From assembly GCF_014205685.1 (NCBI RefSeq), contig NZ_JACIIU010000008.1, positions 1 through 64,000 on the forward strand: 64,000 nt of DNA. The letters run 5' to 3'. The notes beneath the pieces are model-generated. The model did not search any database, was not told where the DNA came from, and saw only the letters and a program-made list of their open reading frames with translations. Origin of the DNA: Paenochrobactrum gallinarii (lineage in GTDB: Bacteria; Pseudomonadota; Alphaproteobacteria; Rhizobiales; Rhizobiaceae). Positions within the stretch are counted from its first letter, which is position 1. Each line of letters begins with the position of its first letter. Shown here in pieces: positions 16,868-26,406 of this stretch. A program made the translations under genes and the position numbers.

Positions 16868-18160
16868 ATGGCCGTGACACAACAAGATGGCGCAAGTGCC
16901 GGACAACCGGCGCCGCGTAAAAATAATGCAAAAATGATTTTCGCCATCTCGATCGGTAATGCGCTCGAATGGTTTGATCTTGCCGTTTACGGCTTTTTGG
17001 CAGCCACCATTGCCAAACTGTTTTTTCCGGCCGTCAATGAATTTTATTCACTGATGCTCACCTTTGCCACCTTTGGCGTGGCTTTTGTCATGCGCCCGCT
17101 GGGCGCTGTGGTGCTTGGGGCTTATGCCGACCGTGTGGGGCGCAAAAAAGCGCTGTCACTTTCCATCTGGATGATGATGCTCGGCACATTTGCCATTGCA
17201 GTGGCACCAACCTTTACACAAGCCGGTGTTTTGGGCTCCATCATGGTGGTGCTGGCTCGCCTTGCGCAAGGTTTTTCTGCCGGTGGTGAATTTGGTTCGG
17301 CAACAGCATTTCTGGCTGAACTCAACCCTAAAAAACGCGGCTTCTATGCCAGCTGGCAGTTTGCCTCGCAGGGTCTTGTCACTTTGCTTGCATCGGCTTT
17401 CGGTGTTTATTTAAACAGCGGCCTGACACCGGAACAATTGGAAAGCTGGGGCTGGAGATTGCCGTTTTTCTTTGGCCTGCTAATTGGCCCTGTTGCGATT
17501 TATATCCGTCGCCAGATGCATGAATCTGAAGAATTTGCCGCTGTTGCCAAACAAGGCGACACCAGCAGCCTAGGCCAGACTGTTGTGGCCGAGCGTCAAA
17601 AACTTCTGCTTTCTTTCGGTCTGGTTATCTTGCTGACCGTAACCTCTTACACGCTGCTGTTCCTGCCTTCTTATGCCGTGCGCCAATTGCACCTTGAACC
17701 CGTTTACGGGTTCACCGGCACATTGCTGATGGGTTGTATCCAACTGCTTATGACACCAATTTTTGGTGCTCTTTCCGACCGTATCGGCCGCACGCCAACA
17801 ATGCTTGCCGCTTCGCTGATCATTGCCGTTGGTATTATTCCCGGCTTTGCCTATCTCGACAGCCATGTGTCAGTTTTGGCTTTCCATATTTTGCTTGGCG
17901 CTCTGGCTTTGGCACTTACCGGCTATTCGGGTCCGCTCGCAGCCCTGATGTCTGAGCTTTTTCCTACCCGTTCCCGCGGCGCGGGTCTTTCAATGAGCTA
18001 CAGCTTTGCCGTAACTATTTTTGGCGGATTTGCACCATTCATCATTGCATGGATGATCAATGCCACCGGTTCCAATCTGGCACCGGCAATTTATCTGGCT
18101 TTCGGCAGTGCTTTGAGCTTTATTACCGTCATCTATATACGCCGCCTCGGCTTGCGCTAA
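16868..18160 (+). CDS. MFS metabolite:proton symporter (MHS family, ProP/KgtP-like)
   Basis: 430 residues, 12 predicted membrane segments. IGNALEWFDLAVYGF in segment 1, RPLGAVVLGAYADRVGRKKAL in the 2-3 loop, ARLAQGFSAGGEFGSATAFL in segment 4 and LSDRIGRTPTMLAA in the 8-9 loop are MHS-family landmarks. This family imports organic acids and zwitterions with protons. Lying between an amidohydrolase and kynureninase, it probably imports the aromatic substrate. The ATG is preceded by AAGGGGGA. Confidence 0.9.
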   Translation: MAVTQQDGASAGQPAPRKNNAKMIFAISIGNALEWFDLAVYGFLAATIAKLFFPAVNEFYSLMLTFATFGVAFVMRPLGAVVLGAYADRVGRKKALSLSIWMMMLGTFAIAVAPTFTQAGVLGSIMVVLARLAQGFSAGGEFGSATAFLAELNPKKRGFYASWQFASQGLVTLLASAFGVYLNSGLTPEQLESWGWRLPFFFGLLIGPVAIYIRRQMHESEEFAAVAKQGDTSSLGQTVVAERQKLLLSFGLVILLTVTSYTLLFLPSYAVRQLHLEPVYGFTGTLLMGCIQLLMTPIFGALSDRIGRTPTMLAASLIIAVGIIPGFAYLDSHVSVLAFHILLGALALALTGYSGPLAALMSELFPTRSRGAGLSMSYSFAVTIFGGFAPFIIAWMINATGSNLAPAIYLAFGSALSFITVIYIRRLGLR

Positions 18161-18181
18161 TTTGAAAACAGGAGACAGCTT

Positions 18182-19429
18182 ATGTCGCAAGATGTAACAC
18201 TGAAAGCAGTACGGGATTGGGATGCCAATGATGGTTTACGCCAATTTCGCGAGCGCTTTACTATTCCTGAGAATATGATTTATCTGGATGGTAACTCCTT
18301 GGGACCTGCACCGAAATCAGCCCTTGCCGCACTGGAACATGCGGCACATGCTGAATGGGGACAAGACCTCATCCGCAGCTGGAACAGTGCCGGTTGGTTT
18401 GAACTGCCTTTGAAGCTTGGCGATCAGGTAGGCGCTCTTGTCGGTGCAGATAAAGGACAAATCGCAGTTTGCGACAGCACATCGATTAATATTTTCAAGG
18501 CTTTAAGCGCTGCAGCAAGCCTGCGCCCGGATCGTAAAGTGATTGTCGCGGAGGGCGCAAGCTTCCCGACCGATCTTTATATTGCGGAAGGTTTTGTCGC
18601 CAGCCAGCCACAACTGAGCCTGAAATTGCAAGGTGTTGACGGCGATACAATCGAAGAGCTGCTTTCTCCCGATGTCGGCGTGGTTTTGTTAAACCATGTC
18701 AATTATCGCAGCGGCTATTTGCATGACATGAAAGCAATGACTGCCCGCATTCAGGCTGCAGGCGCACTGGTCGTCTGGGACTTATGCCACAGCGCCGGTG
18801 CACTGGATGTGCAGCTTGATGATTGCAATGCCGATTTTGCTGTTGGCTGCACCTATAAATATATTAATGGCGGCCCCGGCGCACCTGCTTTCATCTATGT
18901 TGCACAACGCCATCAGGCACAAGCACGCCAGCCGCTTTCCGGCTGGTGGGGACATGCGCGTCCCTTTGCTTTTGAGCAGCAATATGAAGCAGCGCCAGCC
19001 ATTGCCCGCTTTCTCTGTGGGACGCAGCCAATTCTTTCCATGCAATCCCTAAATGGTGCATTGGAAGCATGGCAAGGCGTCAACATGGCAGATTTGCGCA
19101 GCAAAAGCCTCGCGCTGACCGATCTTTTCATCAATTTGGTTGAAGAGCGTTGCAAAAATTTTGGCCTGCAACTCATTACCCCGCGCAAGCATGAAGAACG
19201 TGGCTCGCAAGTGGGCTTCACCCATCCGCATGCTTATGAAGTCATGCAAGCGCTGATTGCCGATGGTGTTGTTGGTGATTTCCGTGCGCCGGATGTGTTG
19301 CGTTTCGGTTTCACCCCACTTTATATCAGCTTTGAAGATGTCTGGAATGCGGTTGAAGTGCTACGCGATGTACTGAGCACCGAGCGCTGGAAAGAGCCGC
19401 GCTTTGCCTCGAAAAACGCCGTCACATGA
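18182..19429 (+). CDS. kynU: Kynureninase
   Basis: 415 residues, normal family length. PLP enzyme that cleaves kynurenine or 3-hydroxykynurenine to anthranilate or 3-hydroxyanthranilate plus alanine. FTIPENMIYLDGNSLGPAPKSA, then VNYRSGYLHDM, VVWDLCHSAGALDVQL (Asp to PLP), FAVGCTYKYINGGPGAP (Schiff-base lysine in YKYINGG) and SGWWGHARPF are typical kynureninase blocks. It is last in the MarR-linked set and is closed by a strong hairpin. 3-Hydroxyanthranilate, if formed, could feed the dioxygenase encoded at 21020-21568. Confidence 0.92.
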   Translation: MSQDVTLKAVRDWDANDGLRQFRERFTIPENMIYLDGNSLGPAPKSALAALEHAAHAEWGQDLIRSWNSAGWFELPLKLGDQVGALVGADKGQIAVCDSTSINIFKALSAAASLRPDRKVIVAEGASFPTDLYIAEGFVASQPQLSLKLQGVDGDTIEELLSPDVGVVLLNHVNYRSGYLHDMKAMTARIQAAGALVVWDLCHSAGALDVQLDDCNADFAVGCTYKYINGGPGAPAFIYVAQRHQAQARQPLSGWWGHARPFAFEQQYEAAPAIARFLCGTQPILSMQSLNGALEAWQGVNMADLRSKSLALTDLFINLVEERCKNFGLQLITPRKHEERGSQVGFTHPHAYEVMQALIADGVVGDFRAPDVLRFGFTPLYISFEDVWNAVEVLRDVLSTERWKEPRFASKNAVT

Positions 19430-19486
19430 TTTGAATAAAACACTTGTCGCGGCTGCACTCGCCGCGACAAACCCCGTTTATTCAAA
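19430..19486. terminator. Nested bidirectional terminator
   Basis: Inner perfect stem TTGTCGCGGC / GCCGCGACAA with a 7-base loop (19444-19470), flanked by outer arms TTTGAATAAAAC / GTTTATTCAAA. It separates kynU from the converging DUF523 gene. Confidence 0.8.
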
Positions 19487-19500
19487 GTTTTATCATATTT

Positions 19501-19998
19501 TTAACTCAGCAATCGCTTCTGTAATAATTCGATCTGGTGATCAGCAAAAACTTCAATGCCGTTTTGGCGCAATAGTGCGGCCGTCACACCATTGCCGACA
19601 TGTTTTTGATTGCCGAAACTACCATCATAAATAAAAGCGCTGCCGCAAGACGGGCTACCATCAATCAGTAATGCAAAGCGGCAATGATTGGCTTTTGCGA
19701 CATCAAGCGCTATTTGCGCCCCTTTGATAAAAAGAGCCGTCACATCTTCACCGTCCAACGCAACAACTTTCGCATCACCTGCTAGCACCGCTTCACCTGT
19801 TTGTGCGGCACCAATTTCGGCCGGTAATCGCGGCACACTAAACCCGCCTTTCAACTCCGGACAAACCGAAACAACACGCCCTTCTGTCTGCCATTGGTCA
19901 AGCAAAGCATGATGCAATGTTTTGGCTTTGCCATTATAGCGTACCGGCTGCCCCAGCAGGCAAGCACTGATAAGGATTTTTTCACGGATAACAACCAT
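19501..19998 (-). CDS. DUF523 family protein
   Basis: About 165 residues from the ATG at 19998; an upstream start at 20031 adds eleven residues. ILISACLLGQPVRYNGKAK at the N terminus, VCPELKGGFSVPRLPAEI and LLIDGSPSCGSAFIYDGSF (Cys-containing) are the conserved blocks of DUF523. The molecular function is not established; the conserved Cys and Asp residues suggest a metal or cofactor site. It stands alone on the minus strand. Confidence 0.85.
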   Translation of the reverse strand: MVVIREKILISACLLGQPVRYNGKAKTLHHALLDQWQTEGRVVSVCPELKGGFSVPRLPAEIGAAQTGEAVLAGDAKVVALDGEDVTALFIKGAQIALDVAKANHCRFALLIDGSPSCGSAFIYDGSFGNQKHVGNGVTAALLRQNGIEVFADHQIELLQKRLLS

Positions 19999-20197
19999 TC
20001 TGTTCAAAATTTTCCAGTAAAAAGCCATCAATTATCGTCAATATACAATAGTCAGTTTATCCACATTCCACTATTATTGAGCATATTACTTTTAAGGCGA
20101 ATTTGATTTTCGCACAACAATTCCTTATGAAAAATTGCTCAAGCCACATCTATTGGCTAAAGATTTTGCCTGAACTTTTTATTTGCAGGCAAAATTA

Positions 20198-20920
20198 TCA
20201 TGAAAGTCGAAAAAGCAACCCCGCTTTAGCGCGCTCTGATTTTACTTCCGCCAATTGCGCTTCTGCTTAAATAAATTCTGCCACTGCAACTGTCATGCCC
20301 TGACGCGCCACATCCAGTGCGGATCGACGTTTATCCAAGTCTTGTGTGCTGATTGTGCGTGACCCTATTAAGCACTGTGCCCGGGCAAAATTGGCTTCAG
20401 TCTGTCTGAAGCTTGCCTGTTGCTGCACAACCGCGGCCCACGCTCGCACCACACGGCCTTCATTTTCACGTAAATTATGGTCAAGCTTTGCAGTATTCAA
20501 GCGATCGAGCACCTATCGTTTTGCAACATGACCACCAACTTCTGCAACAACATTTACAATACGCTCATCGCTTAATGATGTGCCAACAGCCACTTCTTCG
20601 CGCGGCACAAACAAGCCATTAAACGGCAAAGTTAAATCCGTCTTGAGCCGTTCAACGGTAACTGTCGTGACGGTTTTAGCAGTGTGGGGTTCGTCTTGCT
20701 CTTCATTGGCAAGCGCCGCATTCACACCAAATACAAAGCATAAGAAACAAGCGAGAGGCGAAAGAACAACCTCATGGTTCAATACCTTCAAAAAATGAAG
20801 CGCGGAAGCGCTAACGATGCCTGCTGAGAACCAAAAACCGTGCAGATTACGCGCAGAGACCGTCGAAACAATGCTGGTATGATTAAAACAGATAAAAATA
20901 ACGCTCAAAATCCCAAGCAA
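20198..20920 (-). pseudogene. Dead RND/HlyD-type membrane-fusion-protein gene
   Basis: One frame runs through a signal-like segment, NGLFVPREEVAVGTSLSDERI and VVAEVGGHVAKR. Then come an in-frame TAG (20513-20515), VLDRLNTAKLDHNLRENEGRV, the coiled-coil region, an in-frame TAA (20267-20269), and AEAQLAEVKSERAKAG. This is the lipoyl/coiled-coil part of an efflux-pump adaptor, broken by two nonsense mutations without loss of frame and cut off before the C-terminal barrel. No pump gene follows. The upstream 5' portion is uncertain. Confidence 0.75.
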
Positions 20921-20978
20921 TCGCGAGGCTGCTAAAAGGCATAATGCGCGTTGGAAAATTGTTTTCTTAATACAAATA

Positions 20979-21011
20979 AAACGGCACCGGTTATTAAAGC
21001 CAGTGCCGTTT
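20979..21011 (-). terminator. Terminator after 3-hydroxyanthranilate dioxygenase gene
   Basis: Stem AAACGGCACCGG / CCAGTGCCGTTT with one mismatch, about ten bases after the dioxygenase stop; on the minus strand it is followed by ATTTGTATT. Confidence 0.65.
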
Positions 21012-21019
21012 AATCTTCA

Positions 21020-21571
<552 letters not shown>

Positions 21572-21824
21572 TCAACTCCCCGAATTGTGCGCATCTGCGC
21601 TTGGCCTCCTGCTCCGCTTTACCCATGCCGCATATTAAAGGCGCACTAATTTACAGCCTACATCAGGCAAAACGGCTCCTCACCGGCTGAAGAAACAACC
21701 AGCCATCGCGCCCTGCTGCTCATGAGTTGGCATCACCGCGACGCAAAGCCTCTATGATGGTGATTTCATCCCTTAAGCAATTATATTGCAAGAATGAAAA
21801 TTCCTATCAATTAATAAGATAAAG

Positions 21825-22757
21825 TTATAAATCTTGAATTTTATTTCGATGATCATTACTCAGCAACATGCCTTGTAAATGATTGCGCAGCACCGTGATA
21901 AAACTGCTCACGGCCGGAGATAAGGATTTTCCGGTGGCACGGATCAGGCATAAATCACGCGACACTGTCGGGTCAACCAAGGGGCGCGATACCAGATTAT
22001 ATTGATCAGCGCGCGACATTGCATAAGTTGGCAAAACTGCCACGCCTAAACCTGCCGCAACAAATGCCAAGGCAGTGGTCACCATAGACGCCTCAAACTT
22101 CGGGTGCAGTATTTGAGACGCTTGTTCGGCGCCCAATTCCATCAAGCGCCGGATACCGCTATTGCGTGACATCGCAATTAACGGCCACTGCGGCAGGTCA
22201 TCCCAACGCACAAAAGCATTGCCAGCCAAAGGATGGTCGGCCGGCATAAACAAACCTAAATTATCCCGCATCAAAACGGTGCGTTCTATGCCTTCCTCAT
22301 GCGCTGAGAAGGTGCCCAACCCGCAATCAGCATTATTGGCAACCACCTCTTCACGGATATCCTGATTGGGTGCATCCAGCACTTCAATATTGATACCCGG
22401 ATAGTCTTTATGAAAAGCCGCAATCGCAAAAGGCACAATGGCTGAAGACAATAAAGGGGAGGCTGCAATACGAATACGCCCGCGTTTTCGGGCAGCGAGA
22501 TCACGGGTATTTTGAATAGCATGGCCGAGATCTTCCATCACTTTGGAAGAGGATGCACGAAATTCCTCACCCGCTTGGGTAAGCTCAACACGGCGCGTGG
22601 TGCGGTCAAACATCCGCACACCGAGCTCACTTTCCATCTCGCGGATCATGATTGAAAGAGCTGGTTGCGCAACACCCATATGACGTGCCGCCGCAGAAAA
22701 ACTTTTATGCTCGGCGACAGCCAGAAAGGCCTCAATCTGCTTGAGTGCAATGCGCAT
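21825..22757 (-). CDS. LysR family transcriptional regulator
   Basis: 310 residues: N-terminal winged helix (LKQIEAFLAVAEHKSFSAAARHMGVAQPALSIMIREMESELG) and a periplasmic-binding-like effector domain from about residue 90. It is divergent from the aldehyde dehydrogenase gene, with a dyad at 22801-22817 between them, and upstream of the 3-hydroxyanthranilate dioxygenase on its own strand. It probably activates one or both; the effector is unknown. Confidence 0.9.
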   Translation of the reverse strand: MRIALKQIEAFLAVAEHKSFSAAARHMGVAQPALSIMIREMESELGVRMFDRTTRRVELTQAGEEFRASSSKVMEDLGHAIQNTRDLAARKRGRIRIAASPLLSSAIVPFAIAAFHKDYPGINIEVLDAPNQDIREEVVANNADCGLGTFSAHEEGIERTVLMRDNLGLFMPADHPLAGNAFVRWDDLPQWPLIAMSRNSGIRRLMELGAEQASQILHPKFEASMVTTALAFVAAGLGVAVLPTYAMSRADQYNLVSRPLVDPTVSRDLCLIRATGKSLSPAVSSFITVLRNHLQGMLLSNDHRNKIQDL

Positions 22758-22800
22758 CTATCTTCCCATTTATATAAATTACTTATTAATTAATACGATA

Positions 22801-22817
22801 ATTCATTCTGGATGAAT
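22801..22817. promoter_or_regulatory. Candidate LysR box ATTCATTCTGGATGAAT
   Basis: A 17-bp interrupted dyad (ATTCAT-N5-ATGAAT, containing T-N11-A) in the divergent LysR/aldehyde dehydrogenase promoter. Both the form and the location fit a LysR recognition site. Confidence 0.55.
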
Positions 22818-22902
22818 AAACAAGGCAATGCAATGTTGCGCTCATAAACAAAATTTTTCCCAATTATCAATGCTGGCTGCGCCAGAAAAGCAAGGTTCCA
22901 GA

Positions 22903-24336
22903 ATGACGAGTTACCCAAAACTTCAGCTTTATATTGCAGGTCAGTGGCGTTCTTCAAAAGAAACCATTCCCGTACTTAATCCGGCTGACGAAACTGTCAT
23001 CGGCGCTTTACCAGTTGCAAGCCGTGCTGATCTTGATGACGCGCTGGATGCAGCAGCAAGGGGCTTTCGCATCTGGTCACGCACGGCGCCAGCAAAACGT
23101 GCCGAAGTTATTTTGCGCGCTGTGGCTTTGATAAAAGAACGCTCAGAAGAAATCGCCCGCTCCATCACCATGGAACATGGCAAGCCGATTGCACAGGCAC
23201 GCCTCGAAGTGCAACGCGGTTGCGAATTTTTTGAATGGGATGCCGGTGAAGCCGTGCGCAGCTATGGGCGCGTTATCCCGAGCGAGCCGGATATCCGCTA
23301 TATCGTTATTCATCAACCAGTGGGTACAGTGGCCGCCTTCTCACCGTGGAATTTCCCGATGAGCCAGCCAGCCCGTAAAATCGCCGGTGCCATTGCTTCG
23401 GGTTGTTCCATCATTTTGAAAGCAGCAGAGGAAACCCCTGCAGGAGCACTTCACATTGCCCGCGCATTTCATGATGCTGGCCTGCCAGCAGGCGTTCTCA
23501 ATCTAGTTTTTGGTGTTCCGGCAGATATTTCATCCTACCTGATCCCGCAAGAACAAGTCCGCCTCGTTGCCTTCACCGGTTCAACCGCCGTCGGCAAACA
23601 TTTGACCGAAATTGCCTCACGCAGCGTCACACCTGTTTTGATGGAACTGGGCGGACACGCACCGGTGATCGTTTGCGATGATGTTGATCCGATAAGAGCG
23701 GCCGAGCTTTCCGTTTCCAGAAAAGCACGCAATAGCGGTCAGGTTTGCACCTCGCCAACCCGCTTCTTTGTCCATAAAAACATCTACCGTTCCTTTTTGG
23801 ATGCCTTTGTCGAACGGGCAAAAGCTGTCCGTATCGGTGATGGTTTTGATGCAAATACCGACATGGGGCCAGTCGCCAACCACCGCCGTGTCGAAGCCAT
23901 TGAAACATTGGTTGAAGATGCCCGTGACCGCGGTTCGCAGATACTTGCAGGCGGCACCAAGCCAACGGGCAAAGGCTATTTCTATCCGCTGACCGTTGCA
24001 GCAGAACTTCCCGATGGTGCCCGTGCCTTAGAGGTCGAGCCATTCGGCCCGCTTGCATTAATCAATCCGGTGGATTCAGTGGAAGAAGCGATCGAACGCG
24101 CCAATGCGCTGCCTTTTGGCCTTGCGGCTTACGGCTTCACCCACTCCGCACACAATGCGCATATGCTTGCAGAACGCATTGAGGCCGGAAATGTCTCGAT
24201 CAATACATTGGAAGCATCCGTTGCCGAAACACCTTTTGGCGGCGTTAAAGAAAGCGGCTATGGCCGTGAAGGCGGCGCCGAAGGGCTGCACCATTATATG
24301 ACGGTTAAAAATATTTCACACCGCATGGTGCTGTAA
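22903..24336 (+). CDS. NAD(P)-dependent aldehyde dehydrogenase
   Basis: 477 residues from the ATG at 22903 (AAGG upstream); an upstream in-frame start at 22828 is unlikely. Blocks: FSPWNFPMSQPARKIAGA, FTGSTAVGKHL (Rossmann), MELGGHAPVIVCDD (catalytic Glu), RNSGQVCTSPTRF (catalytic Cys) and EPFGPLALI. Closest in feel to succinate-semialdehyde or muconate-semialdehyde dehydrogenases. Next to 3-hydroxyanthranilate dioxygenase, a 2-aminomuconate-semialdehyde role is possible, but the intervening decarboxylase is absent, so the substrate is open. Confidence 0.9.
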   Translation: MTSYPKLQLYIAGQWRSSKETIPVLNPADETVIGALPVASRADLDDALDAAARGFRIWSRTAPAKRAEVILRAVALIKERSEEIARSITMEHGKPIAQARLEVQRGCEFFEWDAGEAVRSYGRVIPSEPDIRYIVIHQPVGTVAAFSPWNFPMSQPARKIAGAIASGCSIILKAAEETPAGALHIARAFHDAGLPAGVLNLVFGVPADISSYLIPQEQVRLVAFTGSTAVGKHLTEIASRSVTPVLMELGGHAPVIVCDDVDPIRAAELSVSRKARNSGQVCTSPTRFFVHKNIYRSFLDAFVERAKAVRIGDGFDANTDMGPVANHRRVEAIETLVEDARDRGSQILAGGTKPTGKGYFYPLTVAAELPDGARALEVEPFGPLALINPVDSVEEAIERANALPFGLAAYGFTHSAHNAHMLAERIEAGNVSINTLEASVAETPFGGVKESGYGREGGAEGLHHYMTVKNISHRMVL

Positions 24337-24348
24337 AAAAACTAAGCA

Positions 24349-24377
24349 AAGCCTGCCATTTCATCAATGGCAGGCTT
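24349..24377. terminator. Strong intrinsic terminator
   Basis: Perfect 12-bp stem AAGCCTGCCATT / AATGGCAGGCTT followed by CTTTTTTATT on the plus strand, directly after the aldehyde dehydrogenase gene. Confidence 0.85.
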
Positions 24378-24385
24378 CTTTTTTA

Positions 24386-24772
24386 TTATTCAACCGCCCA
24401 TTCACACGTGGCAGTATCGGCTTTTTCAAAATCAACACAAATAAGGATCAGCTGATTATAATGGTCAGAATATTGCGTTAAAATTCGCACATCAGCATCA
24501 CTTAAAGCGCGCGCAATTGCACCCAACTGACCAGGTGTCCCTTGTTTGAGTTTGCGAATAAGCGGACGCTGCATCGCAACCACTCGGATATTAGCAGCTT
24601 CAGCCGCAGCCCAAGCTGCCTCACCGTTTTTAAATAAAAAATGTGCAATCACCCGATCACCATTTGAGAAAACACCGCCACCTTCAAATGGAATAGCGGC
24701 TTGCCCCATCACTTCCCCAAGCTGTGCCAGCCCGTCCTTTTCACCGCTTAAATCAAACTCAATATCAAACAT
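24386..24772 (-). CDS. ACT-domain-like small protein
   Basis: 128 residues from the ATG at 24772, which overlaps the end of the upstream monooxygenase-like gene (AATGTTTGA). MFDIEFDLSGEKDGLAQLGEVMGQA resembles the start of an ACT domain. A second repeat-like unit, VAMQRPLIRKLKQGTPGQLGAIARALSDADVRI, matches the ACT pattern in which an amino acid binds between strand and helix. I take it as a probable amino-acid-sensing or binding protein; no catalytic domain is present. It is co-translated with the ABM protein. Confidence 0.65.
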   Translation of the reverse strand: MFDIEFDLSGEKDGLAQLGEVMGQAAIPFEGGGVFSNGDRVIAHFLFKNGEAAWAAAEAANIRVVAMQRPLIRKLKQGTPGQLGAIARALSDADVRILTQYSDHYNQLILICVDFEKADTATCEWAVE

Positions 24773-25127
24773 TATTTTCAACTCTCTCATGTATTTTACG
24801 GCTGTCATCAGGGGCTTGCTGGCGTTCACTCATGCCATAATCACGCAAAACGCTCGCAACTCTTAAACGGTAATTGCTGAAAACATGATCACGCCCAGCT
24901 GCCTGCACATTGCGGTGCATCGTCAGGTTGCGCCAGCGCTGAACAGCATCTTCATCGCGCCAGAATGACAACGACAAAACTTTGTTTGGCACGGTCAGGC
25001 TCTGAAACCGTTCAATCGAAATAAAGCCCTCAATATCATTCAAAAGCGGGCGCAACTGCGCCGCCAAATCCAGATATTCGCCTTGTGTATCCGGTGTCGT
25101 TTCCGCTTCAAAAATAACGGCGATCAT
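24765..25127 (-). CDS. Antibiotic biosynthesis monooxygenase (ABM) family protein
   Basis: About 120 residues from the ATG at 25127, which has AAAGGGA at good distance; the ATG at 25133 is also possible. MIAVIFEAETTPDTQGEYLDLAAQLRPLLNDIEGFISIERFQS followed by KVLSLSFWRDEDAVQRWRN is the ferredoxin-like ABM fold. Members include cofactor-free monooxygenases and many of unknown role. It is divergent from an ArsR-type regulator that probably controls it. Confidence 0.85.
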   Translation of the reverse strand: MIAVIFEAETTPDTQGEYLDLAAQLRPLLNDIEGFISIERFQSLTVPNKVLSLSFWRDEDAVQRWRNLTMHRNVQAAGRDHVFSNYRLRVASVLRDYGMSERQQAPDDSRKIHERVENNV

Positions 25128-25180
25128 GGCCATCCCTTTCTTAATTCTGACGCATCATAGCCAATTGACGGTTCTTAATG

Positions 25181-25198
25181 GTTCGATTAGCGTCGAAC
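25181..25198. promoter_or_regulatory. Palindrome GTTCGA-N6-TCGAAC, probable ArsR operator
   Basis: Perfect 6-bp arms around TTAGCG, ending one base before the ArsR-type start codon and about 50 bases upstream of the divergent ABM gene. The position suits repression of both genes. Confidence 0.55.
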
Positions 25199-25199
25199 T

Positions 25200-25880
25200 A
25201 TGAGTGAAGGTCCCAACATTGCCCGTATTGCCGCTTTAGTGGCTGACCCTGCCCGCAGCGCCATGCTGCTGGGGCTCATGGATGGCCGTGCTTTAACCGC
25301 AACTGAACTCGCCAATCTTGGCGGTATCACCAAGCAAACCGCCAGCAGCCATTTAGCAAAACTTGTTGATGGCTATGTGGTGAGTGTCGAAACACAAGGT
25401 CGGCACCGTTATTTCAAACTTGCCGGTGAACATGTTGCTTCCTTGCTTGAAGCTCTGATGGTTTTCAGCCACGACAGCGTAATGTTTCAACCAGCCAAAA
25501 CTATCCGCACCGGCCCGAAAGATTTAAACTTACGCAAAGCCCGGATTTGCTATGATCATTTAGCCGGTGAAATGGGCGTAAAGCTCTATGATCATATGTT
25601 GGAACATAACTGGCTTCATGATGATCTGAGCGTTTCAGCAAAAGGCTGGGACATGCTCGCACAGATCGGCATTAGTCAAAATACTTTGCCGTTAAGCAAC
25701 CGTCCACTTTGCCGGGTTTGCCTTGATTGGAGCCAGCGTCGCCATCATCTGGCAGGCCGCATTGGAAAAGCCGTTTTAGATCAAATGATTGCATTAGCAT
25801 GGGCGCGGCGTTTGCCATCTTCACGCGTGATCAGCTTTACGCCAGAAGGTGAAAGACGCTTTTTTGAATGGCTGAAATAA
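25200..25880 (+). CDS. ArsR/HTH_20-type transcriptional regulator
   Basis: 226 residues. The N-terminal winged helix (ARIAALVADPARSAMLLGLMDGRALTATELANLGGITKQTASSHLAKLVDG) is of ArsR type. The C-terminal region (about 100-226), with CRVCLDWSQRRHHLAGRIGKAV, is the extension seen in a subgroup of ArsR-like regulators found beside ABM-type proteins. Cys/His residues there could bind a ligand. The ATG nearly abuts the upstream palindrome, so the gene is probably autoregulated and the transcript almost leaderless. Confidence 0.85.
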   Translation: MSEGPNIARIAALVADPARSAMLLGLMDGRALTATELANLGGITKQTASSHLAKLVDGYVVSVETQGRHRYFKLAGEHVASLLEALMVFSHDSVMFQPAKTIRTGPKDLNLRKARICYDHLAGEMGVKLYDHMLEHNWLHDDLSVSAKGWDMLAQIGISQNTLPLSNRPLCRVCLDWSQRRHHLAGRIGKAVLDQMIALAWARRLPSSRVISFTPEGERRFFEWLK

Positions 25881-26006
25881 GCGCCCAAGTTAAGCTCTAA
25901 ACACCTTCATATTCATTTCAGATGATTTTTCTGTTTAGCTCAACCTTGATAAATTTTCCAATCATAGCAATCAACCAATTATTAAATAGTATATTGAAGG
26001 TGTGCC

Positions 26007-26406
26007 ATGACGATGATGCTGGGCGTCAATTCCATGGAAATTATAGCTTCGTAAGACTCATTTTTCCTACTGCTTGATGCAATCAAGCCGCTCATTGCGA
26101 GCAATGGCTTCTTCGAAAATCCGTAAGCTCTGCTTGACCAACTTAGAGAGGCCACCTCCAACATCACGGAAAACGCCCACTTCAATTATATTCTGACCAA
26201 CGGGACATATCTCTTCGCACATAGTCACAGACGTCTTGACCTGCTGATTTCACCAATCTCGCACGACAGCCATGCACCACAAACATGTATCATTGCCAGC
26301 CAATAAACGACCGATAATAAACTGCGGTCGTGTTTACTACCTCATGCTTTGACCGTGATCATCGAGGGTATATTAGCGGACAAACCGCCACGAACACCCT
26401 GCATCT
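26007..26406 (+). pseudogene. Relic of a class II glutamine amidotransferase (YafJ-like)
   Basis: A single frame, interrupted by several stop codons but not shifted, gives DSFFLLLDAIKPL, then LREATSNITENAHFNYIL followed by TNGTYLFAHSHRRLDLL, then CIIASQ and LPHALTVIIEGILA. This matches the middle and end of GATase_4 proteins (DSE..F region, NF.L.DG..L.AH segment and the final V...G..L strand). The N-terminal catalytic Cys region is gone. Confidence 0.55.
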
